Position numbers and translations under genes: made by a program. The notes under the pieces are model-generated. The model saw only the letters and a list, made by a program, of their open reading frames with translations, was not told the DNA's origin and made no database searches. From Paguma larvata (Eukaryota > Chordata > Mammalia > Carnivora > Viverridae), in NCBI GenBank assembly GCA_030068075.1, contig CM057837.1:26957089-27021088 (forward strand): a stretch of 64,000 bases of DNA. Reading direction: 5' to 3'. Position 1 is the stretch's first letter. The number at the start of each line of letters is the position of its first letter. Positions 36,072 to 46,829 of this stretch are shown in pieces.

Positions 36072-36635
36072 CATCTCCTCCCCGCCCAAGGGCTACTTCC
36101 TGACCAAGATTTTCCACCCCAACGTGGACGCCAACGGTGAGATCTGCGTCCACGTGCTCAAGAGGGACTGGACAGCGGAGCTGGGCATCCGGCACGTGCC
36201 GCTGACCGTCAAGTGCCTGCTGATCCACCCCGACCCCGAGTCGGCCCTCAACGAGGAGGCCGGCCGCCCGCTCTTGGAAAACTACGAGGAGTACGCCGCC
36301 CGGGCCCTCCTGCTCACCGAGATCCATGGCCGGCCGGGCCCCCTCCGCCGATCCCCTGGCCCCCGGGGAACCGGGAGGGGCTGACGGCCCCGTGGCCAAG
36401 AAGCACGCAGGCGAGCGGGACAAGAAGCTGGCCGCCCAGAAAGAGACGGACAAGAAGCGGGCGCTGCGGGGGCTGTAGCGGGCTCTTCTCCCAGCCCTCC
36501 TCCCACTGACCCCGACCCCAAACTCTGTCTCTAAGTTATTTAAATTATGGCTGGGATGGGGGAGGGCATGGGGGCCCCGGGACCTGGATTTGTTTTTCTA
36601 AATAGAGTTGGAAAAGCAAAAAAAAAAAAAAAAAA
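36072..36635 (+). pseudogene. UBE2S: UBE2S processed pseudogene (5'-truncated retrocopy)
   Basis: An intronless copy of the mRNA for the ubiquitin-conjugating enzyme E2 S, the K11-chain-elongating partner of the APC/C. Homology starts abruptly in the UBC fold near '[14 protein letters not shown]' and passes through the active-site region (GEIC at about 36139-36150, with the catalytic Cys codon kept). It continues as [12 protein letters not shown] and [19 protein letters not shown]. The frame is then lost in the GC-rich linker, with a deletion and frameshift after about 36330. It resumes in another frame as [13 protein letters not shown] to a stop at 36476-36478. UBE2S-like 3' UTR follows, with the poly(A) hexamer decayed to AATAGA, then an A run (36618-36635). 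The N-terminal half of the UBC domain is absent, so no working enzyme can be made. Its high GC reflects its origin, not a CpG island. No target-site duplication was resolved. Confidence 0.93.
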
Positions 36636-36639
36636 GCCT

Positions 36640-37690
36640 GTTTCTCCTGCTCGCGGGTTGTGGGACCTTGAGCAACTTTCCTGTGTTCTTTGTCTGTAGG
36701 CGAAGATAGTGATGTCCACTTCATCAGGGACGTTCTGAGAAGCAAGCAAGGTGGTGGATGGTAAAAGGCAGTTACCAGTGTTGTTATTACTTCCTTGTTG
36801 CTGTTACCATCCCCTGCGCTACTAACACAGTTCCTCTTTAGTAGAGAAACAGTGTTTCAGGGGCTCCGTTCAGACATAGTTTTCTTCCTCCGGGTTGCTT
36901 TGGGTGTTCCCAACGCAACTTCATCTGGGTAGCAAGAATATAGAAATATATATACATAATATTGTTCGGGACCCTTTAACAGCAAGAAACTCGACATCCA
37001 TCAGATACCTGGCCTGAGGAGTAATTGACCCCTTCAGACAAAAGTGGATCAACAATGTGATGCCTGCCTGCCAAGCTGTGGGGCCCTGCAGTGACAGGTG
37101 TCGGCGTGCCTGCCAGTGCGTTACGCACATGTGCTGAGACATAGCCACCGTATTTTGACGTGGAGCTAAGCGCTTTAATTGTACAACTCTGTAAAATAGA
37201 AACAATTATCCTTGCTTTACACATATGGAAGCTTAAGTGAGGAAGGTTATAGAACTTGTCAAGACCAAGCCATGGCAAACGGCAAAGCCCAAAGCCCTGC
37301 TAGTGCTGTAATGACACAATGGTTACGGTCTTGATGGGGTGGGACACCTGGTGATAAGAGAAAAGAAGGCCCGTGCAAGTCACCCACATGGGATTTTTAA
37401 GCCTCCCATCTTCTTCTGATAGGTCTATGAAGTGTGGGACTGAAGACGACCCAACCAGTACAAATAATGGTTGACAGCAGAATTGTAAGTATCACCTGAA
37501 TTCCCGTACAGCCAATATGTTCCTCCCTGTTCAGGTTATTAGCTCAAATATAACAGCTGACAGGAGACATTTACATGAGATGTGCGCATAAGGTTTGTGG
37601 TTGGCTGGGGGTAAAAGGAGGTAGATATGAATAGTGATCAGGAGAAGTAGGAAAACCAGACTCAAAAGAATTTGGTGTCTAGATCCAGCA
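36640..37690. other. Intergenic sequence, no gene recognised
   Basis: Ordinary intergenic sequence. Near 37130-37260 there is a weak MIR-like pattern ('actctgtaaaatagaaacaattatcc'), too diverged to call firmly. Confidence 0.5.
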
Positions 37691-37694
37691 AAAC

Positions 37695-37771
37695 GAAAAT
37701 AAATTCATTCATTTAATTGTTCATTCAACATGTATTCACTATTATGTGCCAGTATATGCCAGACGCTGTAT
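37695..37771 (-). repeat. L2 fragment split by a LINE-1 (left part)
   Basis: 'attcattcatttaattgttcattcaacatgtattcactattatgtgccag' is antisense L2 3' sequence. It stops where the LINE-1 begins and appears to resume after about 39390. Confidence 0.55.
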
Positions 37772-39390
37772 AATCTTAGCAAGTTCGTTGTGATATCGAC
37801 AGAGAGAGTCCAAAGTTTATATGGAGAGGCAAAGGCCCAGAATAGCCAACACAATATTGAAGGAGAAGAACAGAGTTGGAGGACTGACATTACCTGACTT
37901 CAAGACTTAACTGTAAAGCTGCAGTAGTTAAGACAGTGTGGTACTGGTGAAACACCAGACAGATCAATGGAACAGAATAGAGAACCCGGATAGTAGACCC
38001 ACATGAATACAGTCTACTGAACTTTGACAAAGGAGCAAAAGCAACACAATGGAGGCAGGATAGTGTCTTCAACAAGGGTACTGCATATCCACATGGAAAA
38101 AAAAAATGAATCCAGGCACAGACCTTATACCCTTCACAAGAATTAACTCAAAATGATTATAGACTTAAGTTCAAACTGCAAAACTATAAAATTCCTAGAG
38201 GATAACGCAGGAGAAAATCTAAGGTGACACCATTAAAGTATTTTTTCAATGTTTGTTTCTGAGAGACAGAGTGTGAGCAGGGGAGGGGCAGAGAGAGAGG
38301 GAGACCCAGAATCTGAAGCAGGCTCCAGGCTCCGAGCCATCAGCACAGAGCCCCATGCGGGGCTCGAACCCACGAACCATGAGATCACGACCTGAGCCAA
38401 AGTCGGATGTTTAACCGACTGAGCCCCCCAGGTGCCCTGGCCAAAATTCTAAACAGACATTTCATCAGAGGAGACATACAGACTGCCAGCGAGCATGTGA
38501 GAAGATGCTCCACATCATACATCATCAGGGGAATGCAAATTAAAACAACAAAGAGGTACCGCTGTGTACCTATTAGAATGGCCAAACACCAGAACACTGA
38601 CACCACCAAATGCTGGCAGTTATACGGAGCAACAGATACGCTCATTCATTCAAGGTGGGAACACCAAATGGTACAGTCACTTTGCGCTCCAAACCAAAGG
38701 AGTTGAGAACTTACATCCACTAAAACCGAGACATGGACATTTATTCATAATTGCCCAAACCTGGAAGCAACCAAGATGTCCTTCGGTAGGTGAATGGACA
38801 AATAAACTCTGGGACATGCTGACGATGGAATATTTTTTAGCGCTAAAAAGAAATGAGCTCTCCAGCCACAAAAAGACATGGAAGAAAGTTAAATGCATAT
38901 TACTAAGTGAAAGAAGGCAACGTACTGCGTGATTCCAATGTCTAAATGACGTCGTGAAAAAAAACTCTAGAAAGAGTACAACGGTGAGTGGTTACCAGGG
39001 CAGGGGAGGAAAAGGAGAGGTGAATAGTCAGATCGCCGAGGATTTTTAGGGCAGCGAAACTCTTCTTGGGATATACTATAGTGCCGGGCGCGTGCCATTG
39101 CACACGTGTCTACACCGCAGGACGCGCCACACCGAGAAGGAACCTGGATGGACACTAGGCCTCTGGGTGATGACGACGTATCAGCGCAGGTCCATGAATT
39201 GTAATAAATGCCCCCATGGTGGGGGATGGGTGTCGATGACGGGGGAGGCTATGCTTGTGTGGGGGCAGGAAAGTCTTTGTGGGAAGAGATTTTGGGAGAT
39301 CTCTGCACCTTCCTCTCAGTGTCATTGTAAACCAAAAACTGCTCTAAAACATGAAGTCTTTATTTAAAAATAAATAAAAGTAAAAGAAAG
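37772..39390 (+). mobile_element. Old LINE-1 (L1M-like), broken by a SINE
   Basis: Sense ORF2 3' half: 'caggatagtgtcttcaacaagggtac', 'gccaacacaatattgaagg', 'tcatcaggggaatgcaaattaaaac', and the C-terminal frame EYFLALKRNELSS. A 3' UTR and A-rich end (39360-39390) follow. The frame carries multiple stops and shifts. A felid SINE interrupts it at 38242-38437. The L1 sequence on either side of the SINE is not continuous: the expected segment between the 'ggagaaaatctaaggtgac' part and the 'aacagacatttcatc' part is missing. Confidence 0.85.
38242..38437 (-). mobile_element. Felid SINE inside LINE-1, antisense
   Basis: Reversed body 'gggcagagagagagggagac', B-box region 'ggggctcgaacccacgaacc' and head 'accgactgagccccccaggtgccc'. 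The left-hand poly(A) tail is degraded. No clean target-site duplication was seen, which fits an associated deletion of the host L1. Confidence 0.9.
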
Positions 39391-39810
39391 AAGAAGAATG
39401 CAGCCTTCCCTATTGCAGCTTGTAGCTTACAGTCGAGCGCAGGAGTAAGGCTTTATTAGAGAGACGCCTCACTAGATAAAAAGTCTACCTCGGATGAGTG
39501 ATACGTACATATAAAGGAGTTTGAAACTCTAGGAGGGAATCTGATAAGGGGCTGTGACCTGACTGAGGAGGACCTGGGAGGCTTTCCCTGAGGACATGAG
39601 AATAGAGTTCCACTCTGAAGGCAGAGGGAGCCGGAACAAGAGGACCTGGAAGAGTACTCTCCCAGAGGGAACAGCCTCTGCTATGTTCACTTAGAGGCGT
39701 GAGAGGGTGTTGTGGGTGGAAGAGAGAAAGCCAAGAGGGATGAGGTCTGAGATGAGCCTGGAGGGTCAGGGTTAGAGTAAGTCAGGCCCAACAGCACAGC
39801 GTGATAGAGA
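39391..39810 (-). repeat. L2 fossil, antisense (right part of the split element)
   Basis: Antisense L2 pattern: 'gaggacctgggaggctttccctgagg', 'tgaaggcagagggagccggaacaag' and 'gaggtctgagatgagcctggagggtcaggg'. It continues the L2 fragment that ends at 37771. Confidence 0.55.
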
Positions 39811-42210
39811 CCCAAGCACTTCCGTAATCACTAACATCTGTGAAACGTACTCAGCGTCCGGGCTCTGAGGTCGCAGGGTCCGCTAGCTCCCATGGGCTGA
39901 CATCTGGACCTCCCTGCCCTGCTTCCCCCAGCAGTGGGCTCGGCCATGTTCTCAGCCTCTGGGGACATTGCTGGTGGCCTGCCATTCTGAACACCTGTCA
40001 CCTACTCTTAGCAGCATCATCGAATCACAGCCTGTGTTTCCCTTGGGTTTTACTTGGGGTTCTTACGTCTGCTGTGATCTGCTGCCCCGAAGGGGACTAG
40101 GTAGAAATGGCTACACTGCGGGGGAATACGATCCCCAGGAATGCAACAACCTGACCACTACCCATCCAAAGATCTTGCCCTTCAAGTCTCAGAATGAGTA
40201 GGCTCCCCCTGGCCTCCCCCTGCACTCTGGAGGAGGCTTGGTCACCAACCTTTGGCGTCAAGCAGACATGTGATACCGTAGGAGAACAACAGAGCTTGGT
40301 GGACCCCCATGCTGGAGAGTAACTCCATCACCATCATTTCTATGGTTTTCTTATCATCAATTATTTAAAAGGATTTACTCTAAGAAACTCCTGAGTAGTT
40401 ATTTTATAAGCAGGGTTCAGTTGGCAATCCATTAGCAAAATTATGTTAGAATGATGTAATACTTGTTGGCAAATATAAAAACTATCAATTTGGTTTACTA
40501 TTGTAAGCCACCCCCGATCACGGAGATTGAGCCATTTCTTTAGAATTGGGCTTTTCCTCCAGTTTCAAATTTTTAAAAATTTCCAATTTTTTAATCAAAA
40601 AGTCATTGCCACGGATAACATCTAAACACAATTCCCCTTCAGTTTTTGGTTTATTGGAACTTTGAAATTGGCCCATTTTCATAAATATCTCATTAAATAA
40701 TACTTGGTCAGGAAAGGATAAACGTTTTTGATCAGAGCAGTTTCAGGGGAATTCCAGCCGAGGTTTTAGGTCGCAATAAGTACATCTTGAAGTCTGAGAA
40801 TTTGGCTTTGAAGAGCAATATTTAAGGGTTTCCTGGAAATGGCAAGTGATTGGAGCTGCCAGCAGCCAGCCTGCTTCACAGAACATCCCGCTTGTCTGCT
40901 CTTTGCCTGCACAAATCCTTTGGCAACTGCTTGGCCCATGATCACACCCAGAAGGAGCACACTCTCCTCTGATGGCAGAACCTAGTGCTGCTGCCACGCA
41001 GGCAAGGTCACGGTGCATGACGCTGCTGGCAGAGGCCACCCGAAGACTGCCCAGGCCACCAAGAGTTTTCCTGCAAGGCCAGACCGCGGGTAAGTCTCCA
41101 GAGTCCTGGTCTGGCCCTCACCACGCGGGTATCTGGCCTTGCCAACGTCTCAGAGGTATTCTTAGGTGGGGAAATTGACTCATGTTGACTAAACTTACAA
41201 GAGCCTGATTTATGTAAACCAGATGCTAATGTATTAATTTACGTCGAGAAATGAAACCACCCAGGGAACAGGACTCTTGCACTTATTGGAGTCTCTTCTT
41301 GAACTACCCAGGGAATTTGGACTCTTGCAGAGTCTCTTCTTGTAAGAAAATGACACACGGGAAGCCAAAATCGCACCTGCCATCTTTAGCCTTGATGACA
41401 TCCTTCTCTGTACTTCTGCAGAGCGGGTCCTTACTCTCCACTCATCACCCTTCTGCTGGGTACCATCTTCCTTTTTGTATGTCAGTATCTTCTATCAGGT
41501 TCCTGTCCTCCAGGCCTTTCTGAGGTGACTCTGTGTGTGTATGTTCCAGTCTTTTAAGTGAGAGTTGTAATTCAGTCCTTGGAGACGAACCTATTTTCAG
41601 ATTCTTGGTGTTTGTGGTGAGGCGGAACTCACTGAGGCCCCGTTGTACCTCTTCCAATTTACAAATTGTAGTAAAATATCTGGTCTTTAAAGAAAACTGA
41701 ATCCACTTTGCGAATCTCTAGCAAAAGAGTCTGTGACTTAAAAGGAAAAGTAAATTAGTTATCATCAGACTTTTTCAGGTGACGCTTTCGGTCATAAGAA
41801 AATGGGATAATGAGGAACATATTGAAGGTACTCAGTAAGTTAAGAAAAAGCGAGCCGACGATTTTAATCCATCAAAACTGATCTTCAAGTATAAAGGTCC
41901 TAAATGAGTTATTATTGCCATGCAAACACTCAGGGAATATTGTTCTCATGAGCTTTTCCTATGGAATTTAGTAAAGAATAAACTTTAGATTGGAGAGACG
42001 TGGTCATGAGGCCTGGCGGTGAGCATTCTCTACACAGCGACTTATAGAGTTGAAAATAAAGAACATTAAGCAAGTGCCTGTCTTGTTGAAAGGGGCATTA
42101 TGCAGCCTGATCTGACCATGTATGTATGAGACAGACAGAAATTGGAAAGAAAGGAACAGGAGTTGCATAAGCAAGAGCAAATCCCAGCAAGGGATTAGGG
42201 AAAATCAAAT
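39811..42210. other. Intergenic sequence, no gene recognised
   Basis: Unique-looking sequence without a convincing exon. The minus-strand frame at 40743-41039 has no recognisable domain. An imperfect local duplication lies at 41259-41342. Confidence 0.5.
41259..41342 (+). repeat. Imperfect tandem duplication
   Basis: Two copies of a unit beginning ACCCAGGGAA, containing GGACTCTTGCA and ending GAGTCTCTTCTTG lie at 41259-41301 and 41306-41342. They differ mainly by a 6-bp insertion/deletion in the middle. Confidence 0.85.
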
Positions 42211-42219
42211 CCCTAATCC

Positions 42220-42915
42220 CAAATTCACACCTACTAGGATGACTGTAATTAAAAAAAAATAAAGAGGAAAATAGGCGTTGGTGAGTATGTGAAATATTGA
42301 AACTCTCATACACTTCTGGGGCGGGGTGTAAAATGGCATAGCCACTGTGGAAGAAAGTTTTGCAGTTCTCCAAAGAGGTAAACAGGGAGCTAGCATGTGA
42401 CCCTGCGATTCTACGCCTTGGTGTCTCACCAAGAGAACTGAAAACAGATGTTTACACAATAGACGTGAATGTTCACGGCGACATTATTCATACCAGCCAA
42501 AAGTTGGGAACGACCCAAATGTTCATCAAGTAATGAGTTGATCTACAAGGTGTGATCTAACCATACCATGGAATATTATTTAGTCATAAAAAGGAACACT
42601 AAACACATGACAGTGTATGGGAAACATACGGTAAGTGAAAAAGGCTAGATCCAAAGGACCGCAGATGATTCCATTGACATGAAATGTCCAGAACAGGCAA
42701 ATCCATAGGGACGGAAAGTAAATTAGTAATTGCCAAGCAGGGGATGGGATGGAGGATGGGGAGTACATGCTGATGTATACAGGGTTTCTTTGGGGGTGAT
42801 GATGAGGTTTTGGAAGTAGAGAGTGATGATGGTTGAACTGAAACCCACTGAACTGTACATTTTAAGTGGTACATTTTATTTACGTGAGTTACATCTCAAT
42901 TCAAAGAAAGAGCAA
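42220..42915 (+). mobile_element. Old LINE-1 3' fragment (L1M-like)
   Basis: Sense ORF2 end: 'actctcatacacttctgg', 'gcaggggatgggatgg', 'catggaatattatttagtcataaaaagg'. An old L1 3' UTR follows ('gaactgtacattttaagtggtacattttatttacgtgagttacatctcaat'). Many indels; no open frame. Confidence 0.8.
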
Positions 42916-43090
42916 ATGTTGGCAGGCCATAAATATGACAACTGACCTTACATTTTAGTCAGCTATTGGTGCTATTGTACAGATGTGGTCCTTGGGCCAC
43001 CTGTACGGAATCACCTGAGGGAACTGGTCAACATGCGTTTTCCCTGGGGTCCCTTTCTGGACCTCAAATAGAATCTCTTAGAATGGGGGC

Positions 43091-43250
43091 CGTGGGGGCA
43101 CCTGGGGGGCTCAGTTGGTTGAGCGTCCTACTCTTGATTTTGGCCTGGGTCATGATCTCACAGTTCGGTGAGTTAGAGCCTCGCATCGGGCTCTGTTCTG
43201 ACAGTGCGGGGCCTGCTTGGGACTCTTTCTCTTCCCCTCTTTCTACTGCT

Positions 43251-43307
<57 letters not shown>

Positions 43308-43325
43308 AAAAATAAACATTAAAAA
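43091..43325 (+). mobile_element. Felid SINE inside MER5A
   Basis: Sense SINE with a long CT run in the body. Flanked by target-site duplication AGAATGGGGGC at 43080-43090 and 43326-43336. Confidence 0.93.
43255..43307 (+). repeat. (CT)n tract in SINE body
   Basis: Roughly 22 CT units expanded within the normal CT-rich part of the SINE, with one GT interruption. Confidence 0.95.
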
Positions 43326-43395
43326 AGAATGGGGGCAACAGAATTTGCATTTTTAATGAGCCCTTGGGTAATTCTTTCACACAAAAAATGTTTTA

Positions 43396-43612
43396 GGGAC
43401 CGCCTGGGTGGTTCAGTCAGTTAACTGTCTGACTTCGGATCAGGTCATAATCTCGTGGTTCGTGGGTTCGAGCCCCGTGTCTGACCCTGTGCTGATGGCT
43501 CAGAGCCTGGAGCCTGCTTCGGATTCTGTGTCTCCCTCTCTCTCTCTGCCCCTCTCCTGCTCAATCTCTGTCTCTCAAAACTAAATGTTAAATTTTTTTT
43601 TTTAAAAAAAAC
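43396..43612 (+). mobile_element. Felid SINE
   Basis: Sense head 'ggaccgcctgggtggttcag', B-box 'gggttcgagccccgtgtc', body, and a degraded TCTCAAAACTAAATG tail followed by T and A runs. Confidence 0.92.
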
Positions 43613-44098
43613 CTCTACCTTATGGTTAGGGTTTTTGGTTTTTGGTGTGTGTGTGTTTGTGTATGTTTAAATATTTAATGTACAAGAGATGCTATTTGGG
43701 CTATAAGCCCCTAATAGGAAAAACATCTATTAATTGAGGACCAATGGTATCATGTTGGGATCTCCCTAAATCATCATTCACATTCACACAATTTCCTTCT
43801 CCTTCCTCCCGCACTGAGCTCTCATCACTGTATCCCCTGTTGGGGTGGAATGCATCTTCCAGACATTCTTGAGAAAAAGTGCGGAGGAGATACAATGTAT
43901 CGAGAGTTTGCCTGATTGAAAATGCCTTATTCTACCCTGTAATTGATGAATAGGCTGAATTGGGAATTCTGGGTTGAAATTCATATTCCTTCTGAATTTT
44001 GAAGTCTTGTCGCATTATTTTCTAGCTTCCAATATTGCTATTGAGAGATCTGAAGGTGTCAAGATTCTTGATTTGTGTGTGTGACCTGTTTTTCTTTT

Positions 44099-44353
44099 TC
44101 TTCCTTCCTTCCTTCCTTCCTTCCTTCCTTCCTTCCTTCCTTCCTTCCTTCCTTCCCTCCTTCCTTCCTTCCTTCCTTCCTTCCTTCCTTCCTTCCTTCC
44201 TTCCTTCCTTCCTTCTCTTTCTTTTCTTTCTTTCTTTCTCTCTCCCTCTCTCTTTCTCTCCCTCCCTCCCTCCCTTTCCTTCCTCCCTTCCTTCCTTCCT
44301 TCCTTCCTTCCTTCCTTCCTTCCTTCCTTCCTTCCTTCCTTCCTTCCTTCCTT
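44099..44353. repeat. (TTCC)n polypyrimidine tract, about 255 bp
   Basis: Two long (CCTT)n blocks separated by a TTTC/CTCT/CCCT-rich centre. The matching open frames (repeated PSFL or KEGR) are artefacts of the repeat. Confidence 0.98.
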
Positions 44354-44584
44354 AATTCTGTCTGGAAGTTTGTGATCTCTTCTCTCTGACTCCTGTGTTC
44401 TGAAAGCTCATATTGATATGCTTTTCCAAAGTCTTTTTCATATATTGTCCTGAGCACTTAGTGGGCCCTTTTAATATATAAACGAATATTCCTCCATTAT
44501 AGGAAATGCTCTTAAAATATCTTATTGCTATTTCCCTTTTTTATATAAAAAAATTCACCTATTTTTCTAGAATCCCTTGTGCTT

Positions 44585-44803
44585 TTTTTTTTTTAACTAT
44601 TTTTAAATGTTTGTTTTTGAGAGAGAGAGAGAAAGAGAGAACAGGGGAAGGGCAGAGAGAGAGGGAGACAGAGAATCCCAAGTAGGCTCTGCGCTGTCAT
44701 CACAGAGCCCAATGCAGGGCATGAACTCACAAACTGTGAGATCATGACCTGAACCGAAATCAAGAGTTGGATGTTTAACCTACTGAGCCACCCAGGTGCA
44801 CCT
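44585..44803 (-). mobile_element. Felid SINE, antisense
   Basis: Poly(T), GAGAG run, 'aggggaagggcagagagagagggagac', 'gatcatgacctgaaccgaaatc' and reversed head 'ctactgagccacccaggtgcacc'. Confidence 0.92.
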
Positions 44804-45320
44804 TAAATCTCTTTTTAAGGTGATATTTTCAATTTCATCTTCTAAGTTTTCAACTGAGGCTTTCATTTCTGCTATTTTTTAAATTCTTAGAACTCTACTT
44901 ATAACCCTCAGAATTTTCCTTTTTATACGCATCTGTTCTTGTTTCATGGTTGCAATATTTTTTCTCTCAGAGGATTGCTTCTCATTGCATGTCTATGTCC
45001 ACCAAATTACTTTTTTGTTTATTTATTTAGTTTTCAATGCTTTGCATTGTAATCTATGGTTGTCTAGTTATATTTCAGAGTGGACTGATGGGATGCTTCC
45101 TTACAGCGACAAGCTCAAACACTGTGACCTTACCCGTGGTAGCATGGCCTAACTGGGCTGTAATTCAGTGACAATATTTTAGGTCTTTCCTCTCAGATTG
45201 GTAACATTATCCAAAGACCCTGTTCTCTCGTTGGAGGCTGAAGGGTTGGCCACCAGCTTTCTGGGACTGAAATGAACAAATGGGTAGGGAATCTCAACTT
45301 TAGCATGTCTGCATTCTCCT

Positions 45321-45361
45321 TCGCCTTGGCTTTGGACTGTTTTTCCTCCCTTAACCATGTC
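45321..45361 (+). repeat. 41-bp duplicated segment, copy 1
   Basis: Begins TCGCCTTGGCTTTGG and ends CTTAACCATGTC. It matches 46784-46824 at 40 of 41 bases. The flanks do not match. Confidence 0.9.
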
Positions 45362-45644
45362 CTGTATCTGTCAGTGCCAAGACACTTTGTCTTCTCCAGA
45401 GAGAGTGCGGGGAAGGATATCAGGATAATGCCCATAAACAGATTTTTCAATTCATTTACCCAACCTTCCTTTCACCTTCATATCCAGAGGTAACTGGGGC
45501 CATCGTAATTCCTTACCCTTTGTGCAGCTCGTTGGTCTTGGCTTTCCCCATTGGCCCCTTAGGATTAAATCATCTCAGGTTTACTCCTTTCCAGTTTCTG
45601 TTGATTCCATTGCTAATGACTCGTTTTTCATGGTACTGTCCTTG

Positions 45645-45664
45645 TATATATATATATATATATA
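45645..45664 (+). repeat. (TA)n microsatellite
   Basis: About ten TA units just before a SINE. Confidence 0.9.
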
Positions 45665-45691
45665 CACATATGCCTTTTAAAAAAGTGATTT

Positions 45692-45925
45692 TAGGGGCAC
45701 CTGGGTGGCTCCGTTGATTGAGTGCCTGACTCTTGATTTCAGGTCAGGTCATGATCCCATGGTTGTGGGATCGAGCCCTGTGTCGGGCTCCACGCTGACA
45801 CTGCAGAGCCTGCTTGGGATTCTCTCTGTCCCCCTCTCTCTGTGCCCCTCCCCCACTCATGCTCTCTCTAAATAAATAAATAAATAAATAAACACCCAAA
45901 CAAATTTTAAAATAAAATAAAATAG
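45692..45925 (+). mobile_element. Felid SINE
   Basis: Sense head 'aggggcacctgggtggctcc', 'gtgggatcgagccctgtgtcgggctcc', CT body, then an expanded (AAAT)n tail and A/T-rich end. Confidence 0.92.
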
Positions 45926-45929
45926 AGTG

Positions 45930-46440
45930 TGCAATTCATTAGTTTTAACTGAAGTATATGCTCATAAAATCTCTACCACAATTAAGATATAAAACATTTC
46001 CGTCACCCCCAAAGTATTTCTTGTGCCCCATTTGCCATCCATACCCCCTTCCAGTGTGTCCCAGGGTACTGCTGATTTGCTTTTCGCACTGTAGATTAAT
46101 TTGCATTTTCTGTAATTTTATACAAAAGGAATCATACCTTATGTACTCTGTTTTGGTGGTGGTGGGGGGGTCTGGCTTCTTTCACTCAGCATAATGATTC
46201 TGAGATTCATCCATGTAGTTAGTTGCCTTCAACCGTAGTTCTTCTTTTATATTCCCAAGTAGTATTCCATCGTGTGGATTTACCATACTTTGTTTATCCA
46301 TTCTCCTGCAGAAGGATGTTAGGTTGTTTCCAGTTTGGGGCCATTGTGCTTAAAGCTGCCATGAGAATTCACGCGCACATCTCGAACCCTTGCGTGGACC
46401 CTTCCATGAGGTTTTCACTGAACTATTCCAATTTCTTACT
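45930..46440 (-). mobile_element. Old LINE-1 fragment (L1M-like), antisense
   Basis: Antisense L1 3' end: 'ctttcactcagcataatgattctgagattcatccatg', 'gtagtattccatcgtgtgg', 'tttgtttatccattctcc' and 'ttgtttccagtttggggcc'. Confidence 0.8.
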
Positions 46441-46479
46441 GAGTCACTGTCTCTAATCTTTCTACACATGGCTCCCAGA

Positions 46480-46760
46480 ACATTCTTCCAAAGGATAGTT
46501 CTGATGATATCACTCCTTTACTGATGTCTCGTAGTCTATAAGTAAATCAAAACTCTTTATTGCCAACGAAATCCAAATATCTACCCACATCCCTCATAAT
46601 CTACCCCTTGGCCCTTTTCCTCTGGCCACACCAAACCCCGCTCCCCTCTGGAAGTGGCCTCCATGCTCCCAGGGCTTTGGGTCATCCCCCTACTCTTCCC
46701 CCTTCCCCATCGCTGTCCATCTGATGCTCTGCAACCATTCCAGGTGTGGAAGAAGGGCTG
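46480..46760 (+). repeat. L2 LINE fossil, sense 3' region
   Basis: 'gatatcactcctttactgatgtctcgtag', 'aaatcaaaactctttattgcc' and 'ccctcataatctaccccttggcccttttcctc' follow the sense L2 3' order. Confidence 0.65.
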
Positions 46761-46783
46761 CTTCCCTGAAGTTCACATTCATA

Positions 46784-46824
46784 TCGCCCTGGCTTTGGAC
46801 TGTTTTTCCTCCCTTAACCATGTC
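46784..46824 (+). repeat. 41-bp duplicated segment, copy 2
   Basis: Same segment as 45321-45361 with one C/T difference (46789 versus 45326). It lies about 1.46 kb downstream, just after the L2-like piece. Confidence 0.9.
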
Positions 46825-46829
46825 GATCC

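Larger units (their letters stand above)
42965..43395. repeat. MER5A-like hAT fossil split by a SINE
   Basis: Left part 'gatgtggtccttgggccacctgtacggaatcacctg' (42980-43090). Right part 'cagaatttgcatttttaatgagcccttgggtaattctttcac' after the SINE (43337-43385). The two halves join into one MER5A when the SINE and one target-site copy are removed. Confidence 0.65.

Noticed and set aside
36124..36384. 86-codon frame with UBE2S similarity taken as a small E2 gene
   Set aside because: It lacks the N-terminal UBC half, loses frame before the C-terminal tail, and ends in 3' UTR-like sequence plus a poly(A) run. It is a processed pseudogene.
44035..44457. Open frames of 104-132 codons on both strands
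   Set aside because: They are generated by the TTCC repeat, which is open in several frames.
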